DNA of 64,000 nt from Bretschneidera sinensis (taxonomy: Eukaryota > Streptophyta > Magnoliopsida > Brassicales > Akaniaceae): positions 59,174,001 through 59,238,000 of the forward strand of contig CM043702.1 of the NCBI GenBank assembly GCA_023935145.1. Reading direction: 5' to 3'. The notes under the pieces were generated by a model that was not told the DNA's origin, ran no database searches, and worked only from the letters and a program-made list of their open reading frames with translations. A program made the translations under genes and the position numbers. Below are positions 44,268 to 54,093 of this stretch, piece by piece. Positions within the stretch are counted from its first letter, which is position 1. The number at the start of each line of letters is the position of its first letter.

Positions 44268-44289
44268 AAATGTAATGAGGATAAATCCT

Positions 44290-44860
44290 CCTCGATGCAT
44301 TATCCTTAGTGTTTGGTTGAAGAACCCACAGGGGGTATTATACTTAGGCATTTTGACCTTAGTGTTTGGTTAAAAATCCAATTGAGGGTGAGAAAGGCTT
44401 GGCATATTGACCTTTGTGTTTGGTTGAGAAACTTGTCGAGAGTCTTAACTTCTTTGTAATATGGACCTCGATGTATAGTTGAAAAACCTACCTGGGGTTT
44501 AGATACTGACCTTAGTATTTGGTTGAGAAATCTACTGAGTTCCTGAACTCTTTGGCACATTGGCCTTGGTGTTTGGTTAAGAAATTTACTGATATCCAAA
44601 ACTCTTTGGCACACTGGCCTCGGTGTATGGTTGCAACACCTATTGAATTCTAGAATTCTTCGGCACATTGGCCTCAATGAATGGTTGAAAAACCTATTGA
44701 GGTCTACAATTTGTCGATAAACTAAACTCGTTACTCTTAAAATCTTCAGCATACTGGCCTCGATGTATGGTTGAAAAATCTACCGAGGGCTAGAACCCTT
44801 CAGCATATCAACTTCAGTGTATGGTTGCAAAACCTACTAAATGCTTGAGCCAATGTCTTG
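44290..44860. repeat. Diverged 54-bp minisatellite, about 10 units
   Basis: A GTGTWTGGTTGAAAAACC-like core recurs at 44309, 44362, 44416, 44471, 44515, 44569, 44623, 44677, 44763 and 44817. Most steps are 53-55 bp, with one of 44 and one of 86. As 54 is divisible by three, the minus strand stays open for 148 codons (44306-44752) with an 18-residue repeat (FLNQTPRPMCQRVQELSR). I regard that as a by-product of the repeat and not as a gene. Confidence 0.85.
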
Positions 44861-45095
44861 ATTTTTGGTTCTCGAGCTTTGTAACTTGTGAGTTTTTGGG
44901 CACTGCCTTTTAAGGGTTGTTTACTAGTTGTTGGGTTGGTCTATTAGCCCATTTATTTTCTCTTCGAAAAGGTGAGATTCTAGGAGGTTCTTTTCTTAGG
45001 AAGTGCAAAGGTATGTAAATTCTTCGACTTCTAAAGTAATTGGAAAATGCAAGGGATGCGATTTGAGCCCTTTATTTTTTTTTTCTATTTGGGCC
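44861..45095. other. Short unclassified segment
   Basis: No ORF or repeat recognised between the minisatellite and the Athila-like LTR. It ends GGGCC (45091-45095), which would be one copy of that element's target duplication; the other copy is not in the window. Confidence 0.4.
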
Positions 45096-46419
45096 TGATT
45101 ACACTCAAACTAATACGCGGTTATTGTGTATAGTTGAGGTGTCGATCCCACGAGGAAAAGCGAACTATAAAGGAAAAGTGTAAACCTTAACACGAACGAT
45201 AAAGATCAAATGAGAGAATCTGAGTTTTGATAATGAAGTAATGTGAGAAATTGTGTAAATAGATTGAAGAATATAATAGAGAAACAAGGAATCCTCCCTA
45301 GGTTCATTTCCTTATTCTAATCTCGATTCAATTGTTTTTATCTCGATGACTAGTTTCACATTCCAAACAAGCAATCGACAAATATTCAATAAAAGCATAT
45401 GTAAAACCCTAATGTAATTGATATGAATTACTCTTTACTTTCGATTTAAGCACACATGACCTATCCTATAGATTTATCAAGAAACGATAATATATCTTAA
45501 TGAAAATATCACAGTAATGGACAAACCTAAAAGATAAATCTACCGGACTCAATTACATTCAATCAATCTTGACATAAGAAGAGCATGACTAGACTTATAT
45601 CAAGGAGAAAGATACAATCACCAGATTAAGAGAATTTTTTTTAATTAAATCAAAGAGTAAATCATAACAATGTTTTGACAATAAATCCAAACTACAACTG
45701 AATCAATAATGGAAAATAAGAACAACTACACCTAGGGATTCATCCCTTTGCCTTGCTTGGAGATTAGTTGGCCATGAGGCTCATTCTTAAACACTTTGAT
45801 GGAGGAGAATGTGGCAGCCTTCTTGAGTTTTCCAGCCTTGATGATTCTCTCATATCAAACCCTAAGTGATCTATTTATAATACAAAAGGTCGAAAGGTGT
45901 TTTCGGGTTTAAACTATCATTAAAACTCTAATTAGGTCGTAACTCGAAAACAAAGCATCGCGCTCGCGTTGCGGCTCACATTAATCCAGGCCGCGGCTCA
46001 GACTTTTGGGTTTTCTTCTTGCTTCTGGAGGCCGCGGCCCAGATTGATCCAGGCCATAGCTCAGACTACCAGGCCGCGGCGTACACTGGTGTCTTCCTTG
46101 CTCTTTTGGGCTTGGTTTTGGAGGCTGAGGCTTAGATTTTTTAGGCCACAGTGCGGAACACTAAATACTTGGTTTCTCTTCATTTTGTCTTTCTGCAACC
46201 ATGCCTTCACTCTAATGTGCATCGAATCATCATGCTTTAAGCTATGATAGCTTTCCATCTCTTTTGAACCCAAAGTACCTGAAAATGCACCGAAATAGAT
46301 CAATGATCCAAGAATGACACTTTAGAATTGTTAAGGTATAAATATGTAATTCAAACCTAGATCAACCCTAAAATGCTAACAAATAAGTACTGTTAAGATG
46401 CATTTTATAACTCTTATCA
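45096..46419 (-). repeat. 3' LTR of the Athila-like element
   Basis: On the minus strand it starts TGATAAGAGTTATAAAATGC at 46419 and ends GTGTAATCA at 45096, 1324 bp. Near its end a GTGGGATCGACACC...CTATACAC segment is the counterpart of GTGGATTCGACCTCGC...CTATAC in the tandem-array LTRs. There is a GC-rich stretch around 45958-46100. Confidence 0.75.
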
Positions 46420-46436
46420 TAACCCCTAACTAGCTT
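46420..46436 (-). other. Polypurine tract of the Athila-like element
   Basis: CTAGTTAGGGGTTA on the minus strand directly before the LTR start, comparable to the TTTGGGGGTATT tract of the tandem array. Confidence 0.6.
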
Positions 46437-48144
46437 ATTGCTAGTCCCTAGCAATTCAAACGAAAACAAGACAATATGAAATGAATTCTATGGTAGGAAT
46501 CAAAACAAAGTAGAGCAATGTTAGCGTTATACCAAAAGTAATTCACTTTTTGTCTCAAAAATCGCACATAACACATAGCACATAGAATCATTAAATATCA
46601 CCAAAGTCCAAAAGTAATCCAAACATCAATCTTAAAAGTGTTATTGACTTTTAACATCTATCTTACCATAATCCATTAATCCGAACACCCGAATGATTTT
46701 ATGCATAACATTCATGAATACAAGTCTTGGCCTCTAAAAATATATTAATTTGTGTGACATCAATCACAAAACAAGCTCCATAGGCTCACTTTTCAAATTA
46801 CTCTCCACTGTTGTAGAAAAATCACACCAACTTGGATCAGTAGGTCTTTAATAAGCTTGTAATGTTAGGCCAAGGTAAAGGTTAAGAAAGAACAGGAAGG
46901 ATTCAACAAGTAAAAGAACTCAATCTCTTAGTTTTAAACACAACCACTTTAAGCACTAGATAACCTTACTTCAACAACCAACTCTTTCAACCATTTTTCG
47001 AGCATTTCTCTCACTTTTTTTCGTTTCTTCTTTCTGTGCCATTATTTACTTTTTTTTTAAATTTTTTATTTTGGCATAAGACCATTCACCTCCTTTTTCA
47101 TTCTTTTCTTTTTTTTTTCTTTTTCCACAACCCCCAACTTATCTCATTTAATATACTTGGGTTATGGTAGTAATATATATTTTTTTTTTCGTATTTCCAT
47201 CCTTACTCCTCTTAAGTGCTTCTCAACAAATGTGTATAACTAAGTTCTTTTAAAAGAAAGGTAAGGGTAAAATATTTTTAGGCTCATAAAGGTAAGTAAA
47301 TGGGTTATCGAAAGAAACAAGACTCAAATTATTTTTCAAGAAAAGGCTCAAATTGGTGACTAGCGATAAATATAGCAATGGTAAGTTTGAAAGGCTCAAA
47401 CGGTCCAAAAATGGCCTATATCATATCCTAAGTAATGTGCATTCTAGGAATTCGCCTCAAGTGATTATCAAATAAGTTCTAGAGCTTGTCGAGACCATAA
47501 AAGTATTCAAAAAATAATCACACATAAAACTTCTCTAAATGTTTTAGACTAATCATGCAATCTTACCGCAAACTAGAGTCTCAAACCAAATGAAGATTGA
47601 CACTTAAATTATTCTCAAACCGAAGCACGATTTAACTTCTTCTAAATGCTATAAGCTATCTCAATTAGGCTCATATCATTGACATGTGAATTAACTCTAA
47701 GGCTAACACAAAGCATGCTAAAAACAAACAAAAAGAGAAAGTAACACCAAACAGTTCAAAAAAAGAAATACGTTTCCTCCACCCCCAACTTTAAAAATTG
47801 CATTGACCTCAATGTGAAAGAAAAGATAAAGGAAACTTCCTTTGTAATCAAAAGTGCATAGAAGCGGAAAATTGTGCACCACCATTTGAACTGCATGTCG
47901 TTCTTCATGTTAAAATTTCGATCTATAACATAGAACAAAACAAACAAAAAGAAAGCAACTGCGGTGTAACATTAAGATTCCCACCGTCTGTTAGGTTAAC
48001 ACATGAAATCTAAATAAATAGCTAAAAACAAAAAATAAAGTATGAAAAATAAAATAACGAAAAGGAAGACAAAATAAATGTTAGTACAGTCATCCAATAA
48101 TAAAAAAATAAAATAAAAAGAGACAAACAAGATATAACCCAAAA
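46437..48144 (-). other. Long untranslated 3' region of the Athila-like element
   Basis: About 1.7 kb of AT-rich DNA with homopolymer T runs (47050-47190). No ORF of note. A long gap between the env-position ORF and the LTR is usual in this lineage. Confidence 0.5.
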
Positions 48145-49281
48145 CTAATCCTCTAAGTCTTCATCATCCTCTTCATTCTCTTCACCTTCCTCTGGAGCTG
48201 GATCAAAAGATGAACCCGGATAGGGTGGAAATGTGGGAAAGTGATCCATGTTACAACCAATGGCAAAGGCAAGGTGTTGATACATCTGACCAAAAGAAGA
48301 GTATACCCCCACTTGGTAATCAGCTTGTCTAGCCAAGAATCGTTCCTGACGATCAAACCTATCATGCAAGAGTTTCTGATGCTCGTCAAAACGAATCTCT
48401 AAAAGCTCAAGGCGCTCTGCAACAATGAAATGCCTAGGGGGAGGAGGGGCTGCAATTGCTGCTCTCTCTCCCAGAGCTGGCGGCCTTGAGGCTTTAATCA
48501 GACTGAACATGCCATCATCGATGGGCTTCTTAGGTTGCTGGGCTTCCTCATTAGGATTGTACTGGACTCCAGCTCGGACGCATAATTGGGTAATTAAGGA
48601 AGGGAAGTACAATCCAAGCTTTTGTTGCACAGTGTGTATGATAGAATTAAATATGATTTGGCCCACATCAATAGTCATGGCCATCAAAATGGAATAAATC
48701 AGCACAGCTCTCTCAATAGTAAGGTCACTATAGTGCGTAGCAAGCATCAACCTCTAACATACAAAATATTGCCAAGCCCGAGCATTGACAGTCAAAGAAG
48801 TACTGGCCAAGATTTTAGGGGTATCACCCGTCATTTTCCATGTTGTGCCAGGAATACAGAGAGTATTGCAAATTTCTTCATAATCAATATTAGACATGTA
48901 TGCATTATATTCACTATTTCCGATGCCAGATAGTCTATAAAATCTATTGATAGATGTTCTGCTAAAAGAAACTGTTTTTCCTCTCACTATTACTTTACCA
49001 TTCCTATGTTCTTCTGCATTAGAGTAGAATTCTCTAACCACATTTATAAGGGAATGAGATGGTTGTCTTGCAAATTGACCCCAATGCCTATCAATAATCA
49101 TTCTAAACAAGGTTGGGTTTCCCCTCTCTATGATATTGAAACCTATTTCAGGAATGGGTTTCCTAGCATTTATCAAGCTAACATATCTCTCACTAGCCTC
49201 AAAACTAACAAATTTGCTCTCATTATACTTTTGAGGTTGTTTCCCCCTTGGTCTCTTAGTTTTAGGGGCCATTTGAATCAA
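48145..49281 (-). pseudogene. Env-position ORF of the Athila-like element (plant transposon protein domain), one internal stop
   Basis: The frame runs from ATG 49281 (MIQMAPKTKRPRGKQ) to the stop at 48145, 379 codons, broken only by an in-frame TAG at 48754-48756. The N-terminal part (ISLINARKP-like segment, EIGFNIIERG, HWGQFARQP, VVREFYSNAEEH, VRGKTVSF) matches the putative plant transposon protein domain found downstream of pol in Athila-like elements. After the stop the similarity continues (RAVLIYSILMAMTIDVGQII, FPSLITQLCVRAGV). The C terminus is strongly acidic (EEGEENEEDDEDLED). No signal peptide or transmembrane segment is obvious. Function unknown; called env-like only from position. 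Confidence 0.75.
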
Positions 49282-50052
49282 ATGTATAGAATAATAGAAC
49301 TAATTCAAAATCAACCACCCAAATAGCACAGATGAACAACAAAGAGAAGAAATTGATCTTACTTGATGCCCAAAGTTGGAGAGAAGAAAGATTACCCACC
49401 AACTTGAAATCTTCTTAGAACCAAGCTTTTTGAAGAAATTTATAGCAAGATCTGCAATATTAGTGCTAAATCCTTCAAGAAACGGTGTTTAGAAGCAAGA
49501 AATAGTGAGAAAAATGAGTGGGTAAGTGAAGTTTTAGAGAGAGGAGGAGAGAGAGAGGAGGGTGCTATGTTTTCTCAAAGTTGAAATGAAGAAGAAAGTG
49601 CAGATTTGGGGTTGAAAATGTGCAGATCACGGGTTGGCAGAACAGGTGGCGCTGCGGCTTGGCTAAGGGCACGCCGCAGCTTGAAGACCTAAGGGGCAGT
49701 TTGTGTGTTGCTGTGGGGTGCGGTGTGAGAGGCAAGCTAGGGGCGAGCTTCTGTGGGCCGAGGCACTGGTTTCTGGGCCTAGGCGCGGCCCGGACTGTTC
49801 CTAATAAAAAAAACTTGTTTGTTGCCAAAGAAAAATAATCTTTAAACTAAAAATCAAACTAAAAAACTAAAAATTAAAATTGAAATAAAATTAATTAAAA
49901 ATAAAACAAACGAAACAAAAAAAATAAAAATAAAAACATACCTGTGTAGTGTGGTCAAGGTGAATAGACCAGATCCATAAGCAGAATGTCTTCCACTTCT
50001 GGATCTTGCCTATTGATTAAGATTTTAAGGGTTGACCAATTAGTTTAAAAAT
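49282..50052 (-). other. Spacer between pol and env-position ORF
   Basis: No recognised domain. Includes a GA-rich purine tract at about 49534-49560 and a GC-rich patch near 49640-49800 where short frames exist on both strands without similarity to anything I know. Confidence 0.5.
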
Positions 50053-51991
50053 CTAACCATCTCTAGTATCCTCTATTTCTACCACCCCATTTGCAAAAAC
50101 ATTCTTCACTACAAAAGGACCGGTCCACCTCGACCGAAGTTTTCTTGGATGCTTATGGAGTCTAGAATCGTATAAGAACACCCGATCATTAGGCTTAAAT
50201 GTTTTCCTCAAAATATTTTTATCATGAAACACTTTTATTTTAGCCTTATAGATTCTAGAGTTCTCATAATCATCATTTCTCAACTCCTCTAACTCGATCA
50301 ACTGAAATTTCCTAAGCTTACCTGCTTCTCCTATGTCAAAATTGAAAGACTTGATGGCCCAATAAGCTTGATTTTCGAGCTCCACAGGTAAGTGGCAAGG
50401 CTTTCCAAAAACAAGCCTATAAGGTGACATACCTAAGGGAGTTTTGAAAGATTTACGGTAAGCCCAAAGTGCATCAACTAGTCTCAAAGACTAATCCTTA
50501 CGATCCGGGTTGACTGTTTTTTCTAAAATTTTCTTAATTTCCCTATTTGCAAGTTCTACTTGTCCACTTGTCTGAGGGTGGTAGGCAGTAGAGATTTTAT
50601 GTAACACCCCATATTTTCTCATCAAAACTTCAAAAGAACGGTTTCAAAAATGCATACCTCGATCACTAATTATAGCACGTGGTGTACCAAATTGAGATAA
50701 CACATTTTCTTTGAGAAATTTAATTACCGTTCTATTATCATTGCTCCGGCAAGCTACTGCTTTTACCCATTTTGACACATAATCTATTGCCACAATGATA
50801 TATTGATATCCAAAAGAAGGAGGAAATGGTCCCATAAAATCAATGACCCAACAATCAAAGATTTCAATCACTAAAATTGGGTTTAAGGGCATCATATTAC
50901 AACGAGACACAACTCCTAACTTCTGACACTTTTCACTTGAGCGACAATAGAAATTTGCATCTTTAAACAAGGTGGGCCAATAAAATCCACACTGCAGAAT
51001 TTTTGCAGTAGTTTTTTTATTGAAAAGTGGCCCCCACAAGCTTAGGAATGACAAAATTCCAAGACGCTGGTAATCTCTTCATTAGGGATGCAACGCCTTA
51101 AAATTTGGTTAGGGCAGTACTTGAAAAGACAAGGGTCATTCCAATAAAAATTATGTACCTTAGTAAAGAACTTTCTCTTGTCTTGAGCACTCCAATCCAT
51201 TGGTATCTCACCGGTAGCCAAATAATTCACGATATGAGCAAACCATGGTAGAGAAGTAATAGAGAGTAAATGCTCATCAGGAAAATCATCCTTGATTGGC
51301 ATGTCGTCAGAGGTGTCCTCAAATGTGAGTCTCGAGAGATGGTCAGCCACTACGTTCTCTACTCCTTTCTTGTCTTTGATGATGATGTCAAATTCTTGCA
51401 AGAGTAAGATCCACCGTGTTAGTCGTGCCTTAGCATCCTTCTTTGTAAGAAGGTACTTAAGGGCTGCATGATCTATAAAAATAAGAATAGGAGAACCAAT
51501 TAAATAAGCACGAAACTTGTCCAAAGCAAATACTACAGCTAGCAATTCTTTTTCAGTGGTGGAATAATTCATCTGAGCACTATTTAGGGTTTTACTAGCA
51601 TAGTAAATGACAAAAGGTTTCCCCTCCCTTCGCTGTCAAAGAGCAGCACCTACAGCAAAGTCACTAGCATCACACATGATCTCAAAAGGTAAAGTCCAAT
51701 CAGGTGACTGCATTATGGGTGCTGAAGTAAGCTTGCCAATCAGCATTTTAAAGGCCTCTTAACAAGATTGTATCCACTCAAACGGGGCATCTTTAACTAA
51801 GAAGGCACATAGTGGTCTAGATATGTTAGAAAAATTTTGTATGAACCTCCTATAAAAACCAGCATGACAAAGAAAGGATTTCATGTCCTTTACTGTCTTA
51901 GGTGTAGGCAACTTAAAAATTAATTCAATCTTAGATTGATCAATCTCTATCCCCTTAGAAGAAACAATATACCCTAAGACAATACTTGAAG
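50053..51991 (-). pseudogene. Athila-like pol remnant (RT C terminus, RNase H, integrase)
   Basis: Minus strand, 51991 to 50053. RT thumb and connection (KGIEIDQSKI, GFYRRFIQNFS, FEIMCDASDFAVGA) are at about 51980-51600. RNase H (MNYSTTEKELLAVVFALDKFRAYL, then VVADHLSRL) is in 51572-51330. The integrase zinc region spans about 51060-50900, and the core has DFMGP, ISDRG and QVELANR, so all three acidic positions remain. An integrase C-terminal segment follows (GPFVVKNV). Breaks seen: a stop after FCHS near 51040, a frameshift at a 7-base T run (51012-51018, plus strand), a TGA near 50643 and a stop near 50490. The N-terminal half of RT is absent. Confidence 0.85.
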
Positions 51992-52001
51992 TGTAATACC
52001 C

Positions 52002-52035
<34 letters not shown>

Positions 52036-52084
52036 GGTGTGAATAATAAAATTCGGTGGTCAACAGAGTTTCAAAGAAAGAATA

Positions 52085-52229
52085 GTGAAAGGTGAAGGTG
52101 AAAAGTGAAAAGTGAAGGTGAAAAGTGAAAAGTGAAAGGTGCAGGTGAAAAGTGAAAGGTGAAGGTGAAAAGTGAAAAGTGAAAGGTGCAGGTGAAAAGT
52201 GAAAGGTGAAAGTGAAAGTGAAAGTGAAA
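52085..52229. repeat. GTGAAA/GGTGAA minisatellite in Gypsy-2 LTR
   Basis: Short units GTGAAA, GTGAAAA and GGTGAA alternate, with a higher-order period of 47 bp marked by GTGCAGGTG near 52139 and 52186. Absent from the Gypsy-1 LTRs. Confidence 0.8.
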
Positions 52230-53145
52230 AAAAAAAAAAAATTTGAAGCTGCTGATTTAAGTTGATGTTGCCTCGCTCGTGGATATTGTAGAAGGAGAGC
52301 TGCTTAAGTTTTTCAGTCCAAGTTTTTATGGTTCTAAAGGAATTTCGTTCATCTGTTTTCTCAAATTACTTGAGAGTTTAAAGAAAGGTTGAGGGAGCAA
52401 AATTTTGAAGAGATTTTCGGAAATATTTTATAGAGAATTACGAGAAGCTATCATAATAGCAGAAGGTAATAAGGTAATGTTTATTTTAAAATTTTAGTAT
52501 TTATGAAAATTCCAGGAAGCTAAAGTGAAAATTTTCAAAATGTGTAGTTTATGAAGAAATGAATAAATAATTAGAAATTTAATTCAAATATTATGTCAGG
52601 TGTCGGTGGTCAACGATCGGGGGAAATTTCGGAGAAGAACGAGAAAGGCAAGGAGGTGGTCCACGGGTAGCTTTAAGTACTACGTGGTGAGTTGGATTTA
52701 CTTTAAGTAGTCTAAATAAAAAAATTAATTATTTAGTGATAATATTAAATTTAATTATTAAAGTATGTTTGGGTGATAGATGAAAAATTGATTTATGAGT
52801 ATGATAGAAAATTTGGACATGTAGAAATATTTTTCGGTGAGAAGTGATATTTTTGGAAATAATAAGTTATTTGAGCATAAAAGAGATAAATAAATTATTG
52901 ATGAGTTATAATTATGTTTTAACACGAATTATGATGAGATGAAATTTCGTGAATCTTGACAAGTTTTGATGGGTGATTTGATGTGAATTGGGATGAGAGG
53001 AATTTTTGAGAATAATGAGGTTAGCCAATTTTAAATATTTTGAATTTATATGTTGTTTTTTTTATATTGTTGTTTATATGCATATTTCATATCATTGTTC
53101 ATATGCATATGCATTAAATGAAAAGGCATTAAATGAAAAGAAAAG

Positions 53146-53306
53146 AACCAGGAAAGCAGCCGGTCTAATGAAATAACCGTGACAGTCGGTATATGCTGGA
53201 ATGAAAAGTGAAAACCGTGACAGCCGGTATATGCTGGAATTAACCGGGAAGGCAGCCGGTCTGATGAGAATAAAAAAAAAAAAAAAAAACCAGGAGGGCG
53301 GCCGGT
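53146..53306. repeat. LTR hairpin modules, Gypsy-2 LTR (5 copies)
   Basis: Modules at 53146-53165, 53176-53190, 53214-53228, 53243-53260 and 53289-53306. Each starts ACCG or ACCA and ends CCGGT or TCGGT around a GGAAGGCAG- or TGACAG-like loop. Two copies are followed by ATATGCTGGAAT. Confidence 0.7.
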
Positions 53307-53994
53307 CTAAGATAATAACAACCTGTCGACAGGTGGGAAGACGTTCCCATCATAATCATTCATTCATGACATCGGATTTAATTATTGCTTACATTATTGA
53401 AATGTTGATGTGTGGTATATGATGGTGAATTTATTTAGAGATAGATGAGTCTCTTAGAGAGAGACAATTACCATGAGAAAATGAGAAGGATATAAATATA
53501 AATATATATATATGGGAATTATTTAATTGTTAGATATTTATGCTATTATCTAGTTATAGGTGAAATAAATGATTAAATATGAATGGGTTATTTATGAGAT
53601 TAGAATACTTTTAGTAAATTTAATTCACTGAGCTTGTGAAGCTCATCCCCCCATTGTACAATGATTTCAGGTAACAATCAGTTCAAGTAGTTGGTGGGTC
53701 CCAGCTCAGACAGAATAAAATTCTGTAACCATGTACGTGTCCATATCCTCAAACTAGTGTGAAAAGAAAATAAATATTTGTAAATATTCATGCGTCTTAT
53801 GTTGTAAATTATATGTAAATTAATGTCAGATTTATATACCTCCCTTGTTGAGGTTGATAATGAACTTTTTGTTAGTATTATTATTATTATTATTATTATT
53901 ATTTTTTTTGTTGCATATATGTGTCGTGCTGAGATTCTCAAAATGTGAGGACTTCGTTTCGGGGTGGCCAACCTGGGATGGGTCGTTACAATTT

Positions 53995-54006
53995 TGGTAT
54001 CAGAGC
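53995..54006 (+). promoter_or_regulatory. Gypsy-2 primer-binding site
   Basis: TGGTATCAGAGC four bases after the LTR, an exact initiator-Met-type PBS. Confidence 0.9.
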
Positions 54007-54093
54007 ATTAGGTTTTAAGATTCTGTAGACTGCATGAGAACCTAAAAAGTAGAAGATCTAAATAAATAATATTCTTAAATTCAGAGTCTAAGG

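Larger units (their letters stand above)
45096..51991 (-). mobile_element. Athila-like Ty3/gypsy element, minus strand, 5' part missing
   Basis: Read on the minus strand: a pol remnant from within reverse transcriptase (51991) through integrase (50053), an env-position ORF (49281-48145), a polypurine tract and the 3' LTR (46419-45096). Integrase phrases (DFMGPFPPSFGYQYI, AIDYVSKWV) and the downstream extra ORF are features of Athila-like elements. Gypsy-2 has inserted at 51991. On the far side of Gypsy-2 the rest of this element does not reappear, so its 5' LTR, gag and protease are deleted or outside. Confidence 0.85.
51992..53990 (+). repeat. Gypsy-2 5' LTR
   Basis: Starts TGTAATACCCG and ends GGGTCGTTACA, 1999 bp. 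It contains a long poly-A run near 52011-52035, a GTGAAA/GGTGAA minisatellite (52085-52229), hairpin modules (53146-53306) and a TTA microsatellite near 53877-53904. The Gypsy-1 LTRs share the same overall layout. Confidence 0.88.

Noticed and set aside
44306..44752. 148-residue minus-strand ORF as a repeat-protein gene
   Set aside because: The openness follows from a 54-bp tandem repeat (multiple of three). Units diverge as non-coding DNA, and one step of 86 bp breaks the pattern.
48425..49326. Plus-strand ORFs of 90-106 residues
   Set aside because: Shadows of the minus-strand env-position ORF.
49565..49838. Overlapping GC-rich ORFs on both strands
   Set aside because: No recognisable domain. 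They fall in the pol/env spacer of the Athila-like element and neither has a family counterpart that I know.
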